From positions 124,001-188,000 of the forward strand of contig CAZLWA010000005.1 of NCBI GenBank assembly GCA_964563165.1: DNA of 64,000 bases, read 5' to 3'. A program made the translations under genes and the position numbers. Below are positions 44,399 to 51,998 of the stretch, one piece after another. The notes beneath the pieces are model-generated. The model was not told the DNA's origin. It saw nothing but the letters and a program-made list of their open reading frames with translations, and ran no database searches. The stretch is from CAZLWA01 sp964563165 (GTDB lineage Bacteria > CLD3 > SB21). Each line of letters begins with the position of its first letter. Position 1 is the stretch's first letter.

Positions 44399-45829
44399 TT
44401 ATTTTACGGCTTCCGCTATGGGGCTTTCGATCGGTATGGAAAAACTAAAAGTGGAACCTTTTCCTTTTTTACTCTGCACCCAAACTTTTCCTCCGTGTAT
44501 TTCCACAATCTTTTTGACAATAGACAATCCCAGGCCCGTACTGGATTCCCCGGCTGTCGGCTTGGAACTCAGTTTTGTAAATTTCCCGAAGATATTATCC
44601 ATATCCCCTTCGGTCAAGCCGAGCCCGTTATCCTCGATATGCGTGATAACCTCTTTATTTGTCGATTCACAATATACACGCACGTGCCCGCCCGCATTAG
44701 AATATTTTATGGCATTGCTGATCAAATTGTCGAATACTTCCATGATACGCGTCTTATCCAGCATGACTTCCGGCAAGCGGGAGTTCTTTTCGATTACGAG
44801 TTTAATATTCTTCTTGGCGGCGCTGCTATTGTGGTTTTCTTCACACTCGTTCAAAATGGAATGAACACTTTCTTTTTTTAAGTTAAGGCTGATTTTTCCG
44901 GATTCGATGGCAGACAAATTTAACAAGCCGGCTACGATTTCCATTAAATTCTTCGAGGAAAAATTAATGCGTTCCAGCATTTTTTTTGCGTTGACCAAGT
45001 CCAACGATTCCATTTCAATATCCATCAGCAGCAATTGCGCGAAGTTGCCGATATTGCCCAGCGGATTACGAAGATCGTGAGCCACCACGCCTAAAAATTC
45101 ATTTTTGGCTTCGTTCAATTTTTTCAGCTCTTCAAGAATTTTTGTCTTCAAGAAAGCCGATATGATGTGTTCTTTCAGATTATGCAGGATCTGGCGATCG
45201 TGGTCATCAAAAGCCTCTTCACTCTGCATATTATCAAAAATGAGATATCCTTCCACGGTTTGTTTAACTTTAACGCGAAGAACGATCATGGATTTCGGGA
45301 CGGGCAAATGATCCAGCATATTCTGGCGTTCCGGCATTTTCTTCACGAGAAAAATATCCTCATAAAGCTCGTCGGCATTTTTCGTAAACAGATCGGCCGT
45401 TTCCTCCGGAGTTAACTCGATGGACTTCAGGGCCTCCAGATCCCAGCCCTTGGTAACTTTGAATTTGAAGTGGTCCGAGTCTTTGTCGTAGACAAGAACC
45501 CTCGCCCGCTCCAGACCTTTGATGACTCTGGACTGGTCGAGAATCGTATTCAAAAAGCCGACAAAATTCATTTCTGAATTAATGGACTTGACGATGATAT
45601 TTATCTTTTCAAGTTCCTCCTTTTTCTCTCTCAGGCTTTTCGCAAGTAATTTCAGATCAAACGTTCGGTCGTCCAACTGACGCTCCTGCCTCTTTTTCAT
45701 CTCTTCAAGCTGCAGTTCATTGTCTTTTTTCAGCTCCTGGATCTGCAGTTGATATTTCCAATGTAGCAAAAACGCGATGCCCGCCGCCGCCGCGATAAGA
45801 GCGACTATTATTACAATTACGATATCCAT
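44399..45829 (-). CDS. Membrane-anchored sensor histidine kinase with GAF domain
   Basis: ATG 45829, behind GGAAGGGG, is chosen over an upstream TTG-type start at 45904. 476 residues: one N-terminal membrane helix and no periplasmic domain, a coiled coil (about 25-90), a GAF domain (about 95-235), HisKA with His251 in VVAHDLRNP, and HATPase_c with DNLISNAIKYSN, EDNGLGLTEGD and STGLGLSIVKKIVEIHGG. It should sense an internal signal through GAF. No response regulator is adjacent; the nearest receiver is in the PleD-like protein at 7792. It is followed by nth and the small Cys protein. Confidence 0.92.
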   Translation of the reverse strand: MDIVIVIIVALIAAAAGIAFLLHWKYQLQIQELKKDNELQLEEMKKRQERQLDDRTFDLKLLAKSLREKKEELEKINIIVKSINSEMNFVGFLNTILDQSRVIKGLERARVLVYDKDSDHFKFKVTKGWDLEALKSIELTPEETADLFTKNADELYEDIFLVKKMPERQNMLDHLPVPKSMIVLRVKVKQTVEGYLIFDNMQSEEAFDDHDRQILHNLKEHIISAFLKTKILEELKKLNEAKNEFLGVVAHDLRNPLGNIGNFAQLLLMDIEMESLDLVNAKKMLERINFSSKNLMEIVAGLLNLSAIESGKISLNLKKESVHSILNECEENHNSSAAKKNIKLVIEKNSRLPEVMLDKTRIMEVFDNLISNAIKYSNAGGHVRVYCESTNKEVITHIEDNGLGLTEGDMDNIFGKFTKLSSKPTAGESSTGLGLSIVKKIVEIHGGKVWVQSKKGKGSTFSFSIPIESPIAEAVK

Positions 45830-45896
45830 GTCCCCTTCCATTAAAACAAAATTATTCGATGGTAATAAAGCTCCAAAAGATAAGATTAAAAATGAA

Positions 45897-47102
45897 TTAA
45901 TCAAACAAATTGATTTGATCTATTCCGCCTCGCAGGAACGGTGCGGGGTTGCCGTGGGCGAAGTTCTTATTCAGGCCGTATCGGCCGGCATATAATTCAA
46001 AAACACGAGCCAGGTGTTCCGCCATAAGGCCTTCGCCGCTCATACGTTTGCCCCATTCGGAGGTATTTAATTTTCCATTCCGGACCGCTTCAATAGCATG
46101 AATGACCTTTTCTTTCTTTGCGGGATATTCACGCTGCATCCAGTCGGTGAACAGTTCCTTCAACGCATGCGTTAACCGGACGACCGTAAAGCCGGCCCTG
46201 GCCGCTCCCGCCTCGGCTGCGAGGCGCAAAATTTCCGGCATTTCGTGATCGTTCAAACCCGGGATTATCGGCGCCGTCATCACGCCGACCGGAATGTCAT
46301 TTTTTGCTAAGATTTCAATCGCTTTCAAACGGTTTTTGGGAATGGACGTGCGCGGCTCCATGCGATGAGCCAAGGACACATCCAGCGTCGTTATCGAGAT
46401 CATCGCACCGCATAAATTCAGCCGGGCTAGTTCCTTCAGGAGGTCGATATCGCGTGTGATCAGGAAATTCTTTGTTATTATCCGAACGGGATTGCGGTAT
46501 TTCAAGAAAACTTTGAGCAAATCACGCGTGATCCGGAATTTTTGTTCGGCTGGTTGATAACAATCCGTATTGCCGGAAAGGCAGATGGCTTCAGAATTCC
46601 AATCGGGTTTTAAAAATTCCTTTTCTAGAAGTGCCGCCGCATCATACTTTACCAGGATCTTAGTTTCAAAATCCAGGCCGGATGAATATCCTAAATACTC
46701 ATGGGACGGCCGCGCGTAACAATAAATACACCCGTGTTCGCACCCCCGGTAAGGGTTGATACTGTAAGTGTAAGGAATGTCGGGAGAATCGTTTCTAGCT
46801 AAAATGGTTTTTGTATGGTCACGGATAAATTCGGTTGGAACTCTTTTCTCTGCGTCTTCATCACCGATGTCCTCAACAGAGATTTCGGAATGAAATTCAT
46901 CAAAGCGATTGGCGGGATTGAAACCTGAGGCGCGTCCTTTAGTTGTTTTTGTAAATTGCTTTTGCGGTATACGGTCAAAATCGTTATATTCAACGACAGT
47001 ATCTTCTGAAAGATTTTCAGACTTCGAGTCTTTTTGAGTATTATTTTTAGCAGGCATAAGTGAAGTTAGATTCTTTTTTTTGAATTTGCAAACAGAATTC
47101 AT
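45897..47102 (-). CDS. Radical SAM protein, PA0069/spore photolyase-related
   Basis: 401 residues. The [4Fe-4S] site is CxxxCxxC at Cys121, Cys125 and Cys128 in PYRGCEHGCIYCYARPSHEYLG, the typical signature of the PA0069/Rv2578c group of radical SAM proteins related to spore photoproduct lyase. The N-terminal 90 residues are charged and probably disordered. The start ATG 47102 has AGAGGA eight bases before it; ATG 47057 has no such site. Divergent from the transketolase-like gene with only 55 bases between. Substrate not known; a nucleic acid target is often assumed. Confidence 0.88.
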   Translation of the reverse strand: MNSVCKFKKKNLTSLMPAKNNTQKDSKSENLSEDTVVEYNDFDRIPQKQFTKTTKGRASGFNPANRFDEFHSEISVEDIGDEDAEKRVPTEFIRDHTKTILARNDSPDIPYTYSINPYRGCEHGCIYCYARPSHEYLGYSSGLDFETKILVKYDAAALLEKEFLKPDWNSEAICLSGNTDCYQPAEQKFRITRDLLKVFLKYRNPVRIITKNFLITRDIDLLKELARLNLCGAMISITTLDVSLAHRMEPRTSIPKNRLKAIEILAKNDIPVGVMTAPIIPGLNDHEMPEILRLAAEAGAARAGFTVVRLTHALKELFTDWMQREYPAKKEKVIHAIEAVRNGKLNTSEWGKRMSGEGLMAEHLARVFELYAGRYGLNKNFAHGNPAPFLRGGIDQINLFD

Positions 47103-47157
47103 ACAGCGTCCTCTTTAATTCAAGCCAACAGTTCAAATTCTTATTCCAGGAGATCCT

Positions 47158-49647
47158 ATGTCCCACCGCACCAATTTTGATGAGGCTAAACCAAGGCCGT
47201 TTAATCTGCGCCCAAGGCGGGCCGTTTTCTACGATGTCGCAGAAATAATCAAAGAAAAAGGCACTGAAATTCCGGAAGGCGAGATCAAGTTTTTTGAAGA
47301 ACTTGACTTGGTGTATCGAACGATGTGCGGTATTTTGTATAATTTCGTTCCGCTCTCAGGCCACCCGGGCGGAAGCCTCTCATCGGGGCGCATTGTCGAA
47401 GGTTTGCTTTACACTTCGATGGATTATGATTTTGCCAGGCCGGATATTCCGGAAAATGACATGCTTGCTTATACCGCCGGGCACAAGGCGATGGGACTCT
47501 ATGGTATGTGGGCTCTGAGAAATGAAATGGTGCGGATTTCCGATCCGTCTTTGCTTGCGCCGGAGAAAAGACAACTACGCTTGGAAGATTTACTGGGATT
47601 CAGAAAAAATGTCACTCAAGGTACGCCACTTTTTGAAAAATTCAAATCTATTTCGCTCGATGGCCACCCGTCGTGCATTGTTCCGTTTGTAAAGACGGCT
47701 ACGGGGCCAAGCGGCGTCGGCGTTCCTGCAGCATTTGGGCTGGCTTTCGGCGCGCTGGACACTTTTCCTGACGATCCTCCGAAAGTTCATTTGATCGAAG
47801 GCGAAGGCGGGATGACTCCGGGCCGGGTGTATGAAGGTATCGCCGCGGCGGCATCTGCGCAATTGCACAACGCGATCATGCATATCGATTGGAATCAATC
47901 TACCATTGATTCAGACCAGTGCACCGCTGAAGGCGACAAGCCAGGCGATTATGTGCAATGGGATCCGTGCGAACTCATGTATCTTAATGATTTTAATGTG
48001 ATTTACGCACCCGAAGGACATAATTTTCATCAGATATTCACCGCGCAGAAATTGGCTCTGTCACTTGATTCCCAGGTTCCTACGGCGATCGTTTACCGGA
48101 CGGTAAAAGGGTGGAGCTACGGTATCACCGGCAAAGCTTCGCACGGAGCGGGATACAAGTTCTGTTCACCGGAGTTTTATAAATTCATCGGGCCGTTTGA
48201 ACAGCATTTCAACGCCTCGTTTCCGCGTTTTGCGGGCGACGCCAAGAATCCGGTGGATATTGAAAAATACTACTGGGACACGCTGTTGGTCATCCGCGGC
48301 GTCTTGAAAAGAAACACGGCGTTAGTGACCAAAGCGACGGAGAAGATTCGCGCCTCAAAAATCCGGTTGGAAAAAAGAAATATCAAGAAACGCGCCGATG
48401 GGCCTCAGCTGGAAAAAATGTATGACGGCGAATTTAGATCCACCACAGTCCCGGAAGGAATGCTGCTCAAAACCGGCGAATCCGCCACGGTTCGCGGCCA
48501 ATTGGGAAAAGTGCTGAACTTGCTGAACAAAAAGACTAACGGTGCGCTGGTGGCTACTGCGGCGGATCTATTTGAATCCACGAGTATTGCAGTGGTTAAC
48601 AAAGGATTCCCGGAGGGTTTGTTTAACGCATTTAAGAACCCGAAATCACGCCTTATCGCTGTCGGCGGTATCTGCGAGGACGCGATGGGAGCATTCATGT
48701 CCGGCGTTTCCAGTTATCGTCAGCACATGGGTATCAGCGCTTCGTATGCCGCGTTTATTGTTGCCATGGAGCATACGGCGGCACGCTGTCATGCGATTGG
48801 TCAGCAAAACTACTGGGAGCGTACCGGCGAGCCCATGCACACCTGGATCATGACGAATGGCCATGCAGGCCCCAAGACCGGAGAAGACGGACCGACGCAT
48901 GCCGACCCCCAGTGCCTGCAATTGCTTACAGAAGACTTTCCGAAAGGTAAATTGATCACGCTTACGCCATGGTCCCCGGACGAAGTATGGCCGTTGATGA
49001 TTGAAGGACTGATGAAACGTCCTGCAATACTGGCGCCGTTTGTAACACGGCCGGCTGAAACGATAGCAGACCGTGCGAAGCTAAAAATACCCGGCGCGAC
49101 AACGGCTGTCAAGGGCATTTATGCTTTTCGAAAAGCGGACCTGGGGGCGAAACAATACAACGGAACACTCGTTTTGCAAGGCTGCGGCGTCGGAAGCATG
49201 TTTGTCAGCAGAGTCCTTGAAAAACTGGACCGTGAAGGCCTTAATATGAATATCTATTATGTAGCGAGCACGGAATTGTTCAAATTACTTCCGGATAAAG
49301 AACAGGAGAGGATCTTTCCTGAGAACTTCAGAACTCACTCGATGGGAATGACAGACTTCACCCTGCCTACCATGTATCAATGGGTTCGCTGGAATGAAGG
49401 GTTGCGTCGAACGCTTTGTCCATTCCGGCAGGGGCATTATTTGTCGACCGGTTCGGCCGAGAAAGTTCTTGAGGAAGCGGGGCTACACGGCAAGGGGCAA
49501 TGGAAGGAAATAGTAAGTTATGCCGGAATGATCGAGAAATTGAACCCTCTGGGTGCCGGCCATCCGGGGTTCATCAAGAAAGCGAAGACTTCAAAGGACG
49601 GCAAAGGTCAACGGCCCGCGAAAATCAAGCGAAAATCAAATAAATGA
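47158..49647 (+). CDS. Transketolase-like thiamine diphosphate enzyme
   Basis: 829 residues with the transketolase/E1 domain order. The N-terminal TPP domain (about 45-350) has SGHPGGSLSSGR and the diphosphate-binding stretch EGEGGMTPGRVYEGIAAAAS up to HIDWNQS. The Pyr domain (about 440-620) has SRLIAVGGICEDAMGAFMSG and TWIMTNGHAGPKTGEDGPTHADPQ. A C-terminal domain (about 665-800) follows. It is longer than standard transketolase (about 650) because of a 45-residue start and inserts, so it could be a transketolase or an unusual pyruvate-dehydrogenase-E1-like enzyme. CCAGGAGATCCT precedes the ATG. Basic Lys-rich tail. Confidence 0.82.
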   Translation: MSHRTNFDEAKPRPFNLRPRRAVFYDVAEIIKEKGTEIPEGEIKFFEELDLVYRTMCGILYNFVPLSGHPGGSLSSGRIVEGLLYTSMDYDFARPDIPENDMLAYTAGHKAMGLYGMWALRNEMVRISDPSLLAPEKRQLRLEDLLGFRKNVTQGTPLFEKFKSISLDGHPSCIVPFVKTATGPSGVGVPAAFGLAFGALDTFPDDPPKVHLIEGEGGMTPGRVYEGIAAAASAQLHNAIMHIDWNQSTIDSDQCTAEGDKPGDYVQWDPCELMYLNDFNVIYAPEGHNFHQIFTAQKLALSLDSQVPTAIVYRTVKGWSYGITGKASHGAGYKFCSPEFYKFIGPFEQHFNASFPRFAGDAKNPVDIEKYYWDTLLVIRGVLKRNTALVTKATEKIRASKIRLEKRNIKKRADGPQLEKMYDGEFRSTTVPEGMLLKTGESATVRGQLGKVLNLLNKKTNGALVATAADLFESTSIAVVNKGFPEGLFNAFKNPKSRLIAVGGICEDAMGAFMSGVSSYRQHMGISASYAAFIVAMEHTAARCHAIGQQNYWERTGEPMHTWIMTNGHAGPKTGEDGPTHADPQCLQLLTEDFPKGKLITLTPWSPDEVWPLMIEGLMKRPAILAPFVTRPAETIADRAKLKIPGATTAVKGIYAFRKADLGAKQYNGTLVLQGCGVGSMFVSRVLEKLDREGLNMNIYYVASTELFKLLPDKEQERIFPENFRTHSMGMTDFTLPTMYQWVRWNEGLRRTLCPFRQGHYLSTGSAEKVLEEAGLHGKGQWKEIVSYAGMIEKLNPLGAGHPGFIKKAKTSKDGKGQRPAKIKRKSNK

Positions 49648-49656
49648 AGCAGTGAG

Positions 49657-50589
49657 TTAATTTGAAAAGCCTATGGAATGCAGAATGAGATTGGAGTCGG
49701 GTGTCTCGAGCTTCAAGACATTCTTGTTCTTGATCACTTCTTCCGTCAAGCCCTGAAGCGAGCCGATGTTAATGCGGGGAAGCTCAAATCTTCTTTTCTC
49801 GAATTCTTTTGAATCACCAAGAGGACAGAGATGTCGAACAAGCTGGGCGCTATCTTCCATCGATACAATAGACTCGAGCTCCTCGACCTCGGTGAACGCT
49901 GCCTGGATGAAGTATCTGTGATTGCCGTAAGTGAATCCGTCTTTGAAAACGGTTTCATTCCAAAATCGGTGTCCGTATGGGTAGGATAAGAACATAGTGT
50001 CCGAGTCCGTGTATTCAAAAACTTTGCCCAATTCCTCAATAATTTCATCGGTATTCAGGCTGTCCAATCTCTTGTGACTTGACGTATGGTTGCCGATGGT
50101 CATGCCTTTGGATCTTAGAAAGTCGATTTTCTTTTTTGAATCGTAGATCCATGGCGGAGGTCCGTTATTGACATTTATGAAATAAGTGGCCTTCGGATTG
50201 TCAAAATAGGATAACAGCACGGCGGTCATGCATGTAGAATCCAGGGTTCCATCCTCTAAGAACTTGATTTGACTGACATGGGAATCGTCCAGCGTAATAC
50301 AAAAGAGCTTTTTGCCGTCACATTCTTTCCTGAAATTGTTGGAGATCACTTCGTTCAGCCCAACCGGGCAAAAATCACTATCCTTTAGCGCTTTTAAAAT
50401 AGCTGAAAAATCCTTAATGCTAAGCCGGTATTCTCCCGCCGAGTAATTACCAATTCGGTGGAAAACCAAAATCGGCACACCCTTCCTTTCATTCGCTTTT
50501 TCTTTGCCCGTGTTTTGGCCTGAAGAAATTTGGAACGATGCAAGGAAACAGACCAACAGTGAAATGAAGAACTTCGATTTCAAAGCCAT
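49657..50589 (-). CDS. Exported polysaccharide deacetylase-like protein
   Basis: NodB-homology carbohydrate esterase, likely removing acetyl groups from a polysaccharide or peptidoglycan outside the cytoplasm. ATG 50589 gives a clean signal peptide (SKFFISLLVCFLASFQISSG). The metal site can be followed as Asp in ITLDDSH (TFDD in most members) and the two His of GNHTSSHKRL; the later LSYPYGHRF block is also typical. 310 residues. It is convergent with the transketolase-like gene (9 bases), and has its own promoter at 50632-50659. Activity is likely but the first motif is atypical (TLDDSH). Confidence 0.85.
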   Translation of the reverse strand: MALKSKFFISLLVCFLASFQISSGQNTGKEKANERKGVPILVFHRIGNYSAGEYRLSIKDFSAILKALKDSDFCPVGLNEVISNNFRKECDGKKLFCITLDDSHVSQIKFLEDGTLDSTCMTAVLLSYFDNPKATYFINVNNGPPPWIYDSKKKIDFLRSKGMTIGNHTSSHKRLDSLNTDEIIEELGKVFEYTDSDTMFLSYPYGHRFWNETVFKDGFTYGNHRYFIQAAFTEVEELESIVSMEDSAQLVRHLCPLGDSKEFEKRRFELPRINIGSLQGLTEEVIKNKNVLKLETPDSNLILHSIGFSN

Positions 50590-50631
50590 CGTAAACTTAC
50601 CAAGTATTGAGATTGTCAAGCAGCCCGCAGT

Positions 50632-50659
50632 AATATACGACTAAATTAGCTGTTTGCAA
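50632..50659 (-). promoter_or_regulatory. Sigma-70-like promoter of the deacetylase gene
   Basis: On the - strand: -35 TTGCAA (50654-50659), 16-base spacer, -10 TATATT (50632-50637), start near 50625, about 36 bases before ATG 50589. It diverges from the + strand promoter at 50686. Confidence 0.55.
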
Positions 50660-50685
50660 TGATATTATGCCGGAATTGCACTTTG

Positions 50686-50717
50686 TTGAAAAATCGGTAC
50701 GATAGTTGTTATATAAT
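50686..50717 (+). promoter_or_regulatory. Candidate promoter of an orphan transcript
   Basis: -35 TTGAAA (50686-50691) and -10 TATATA (50710-50715, 18-base spacer) or TATAAT (50712-50717, 20-base spacer). It points rightward into a region without ORF that ends in a strong terminator on the same strand. Confidence 0.45.
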
Positions 50718-50722
50718 GATAT

Positions 50723-50905
50723 CAGTCAGCGGTTGGTATTGTTTTTAAGCAGTTTAGATCATCTTTTTGACAGTTTTTTGAAGATATTCATCAGTTTTTT
50801 GAAATTTTTCTCCTGTTTTGAGGATTTAGGGTTAAGTTGACCCCGATTAGTCGGGGGCTCGATTTGAAAGCGTCACAGTTATGGGTTCTGTGACGCTTTT
50901 TTATT
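50723..50905 (+). ncRNA. Candidate small RNA (about 180 nt)
   Basis: Between divergent and non-coding flanks, a + strand promoter (50686-50717) and a + strand terminator (50867-50905) bracket about 180 bases. No ORF with a ribosome site is seen on that strand. The body contains a repeated word CAGTTTTTTGAA (about 50770-50781 and 50791-50802) and a small hairpin CCCCGA-TTAG-TCGGGG (50841-50856) before the terminator stem. I do not recognise it as a known RNA such as 6S, tmRNA, SRP RNA or RNase P RNA. This covers most of the 316-base gap between the deacetylase and permease genes. Confidence 0.4.
50867..50905 (+). terminator. Strong Rho-independent terminator, + strand
   Basis: AAAGCGTCACAG (50867-50878) pairs perfectly with CTGTGACGCTTT (50888-50899), a 12-pair stem with a 9-base loop, followed by T-rich TTTATTT. 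In the opposite direction the stem is followed only by TCAAATC, so it is built mainly for + strand transcription, although the permease gene on the - strand stops right beside it and may also use the hairpin. Confidence 0.8.
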
Positions 50906-51997
50906 TCAGCTTTTGAGTCGGGCAAATATGATGAATCCCAATATCCCAAAAAAAACATTGGCTATCCACGCGGCTTGAACCGGTCCCAAAGTTAGATCGT
51001 AGCCGAAAAAGCGTCCTATCTCAAAAAAACTCCAATAGGCCAGGCAAATGACCAGCGTGAAAAAAATGTTCATTCCCGCACCGCTTTTTTTGCGCGAAGC
51101 GGCCAACGGCGCACCGAATACAACCATAAAAAAACACGTGAGCGGGTAAGAAAATTTTCTTTGATAATCCACTTCCCACCGCTCCGTGCGGGCGCCGCTG
51201 TTCTTAAGCTTTTGAATAAAGCCGCTCAGGTCTGAAAAATTCATCTCATCGGGATTGCGCTCGCGTTTCAGGATATCGTCCGGAACAAAAAACAGATCTT
51301 TCTTCTCCAGCCGCGTGAAAGTCACCAGTCTTTCCTTATTATCCTCAAACGTCCGAGTTGATCCGTTTTTCAACATCCAGACACTTCGGATTGAATCCCA
51401 GCCCGCCTCCGCGGCATCCGTACGGCTGATCAACCGGTGCCCGTAAAATTTCTGAATAGTGATATTGGTCGCTACAATATTTTTTCTGTCAAAGCGCTCA
51501 ATGAAAACTTTCGTGCCGTCCGGATCGTACATATGGATATTATTTCCCGTCATACGGCGTACCGTAGAGGTACGGTCCACATAGGTTTTCCAAAGTTCCG
51601 ATTTCATGATATTAGCTCCGGGCACGACCGTCTCGCTAATCACGAAATCCGCCCCGCTCACTAAGGCCGCAATAAGAATAAGGGGCAAAATCATCCGAAA
51701 CAAGCTTACGCCGGAAGCTTTGATAGCCGTCAGTTCATTGAATCGCGCCAAGCTGCCGATCGAAAACAGGCTCGCCATCAGGATATCTACCGGAAGTGTG
51801 AGTGTAACAATATTGGGAATGAAATTGAGGTAGTATTGAAAAATGATTTCACCCGGCACTTTACGGTCGATAAATTTATCCGCATTTTCAACGTAGTTGA
51901 CCGCAACGAAAATCGTAATCATCGCTATTAATGAAAAAATAAGAACCGAAAGAAATTTTTTTATTAAATAGCGATCCAATATGGATAGAATGACCAT
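50906..51997 (-). CDS. LptF/LptG-family lipopolysaccharide export permease
   Basis: Inner-membrane part of the LPS export machine (LptB2FG). 363 residues: the N-terminal helices (LIKKFLSVLIFSLIAMITIFVAVNYVENADKF) and the coupling helix region ELTAIKASGVSLFRMI are typical; a periplasmic jellyroll of about 150 residues follows, then the last helices with FFMVVFGAPLAASRKKSG. LptF and LptG cannot be told apart here. The ATG follows the RNase R stop by one base, so the two are coupled. Its partner and lptB, lptC are not in the window. Confidence 0.9.
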   Translation of the reverse strand: MVILSILDRYLIKKFLSVLIFSLIAMITIFVAVNYVENADKFIDRKVPGEIIFQYYLNFIPNIVTLTLPVDILMASLFSIGSLARFNELTAIKASGVSLFRMILPLILIAALVSGADFVISETVVPGANIMKSELWKTYVDRTSTVRRMTGNNIHMYDPDGTKVFIERFDRKNIVATNITIQKFYGHRLISRTDAAEAGWDSIRSVWMLKNGSTRTFEDNKERLVTFTRLEKKDLFFVPDDILKRERNPDEMNFSDLSGFIQKLKNSGARTERWEVDYQRKFSYPLTCFFMVVFGAPLAASRKKSGAGMNIFFTLVICLAYWSFFEIGRFFGYDLTLGPVQAAWIANVFFGILGFIIFARLKS

Positions 51998-51998
51998 G

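Noticed and set aside
50867..50905. Terminator of the LptF/G permease gene only
   Set aside because: The T run is on the + strand side of the stem; on the - strand the stem is followed by TCAAATC. Shared use is possible, but the design fits + strand transcription.
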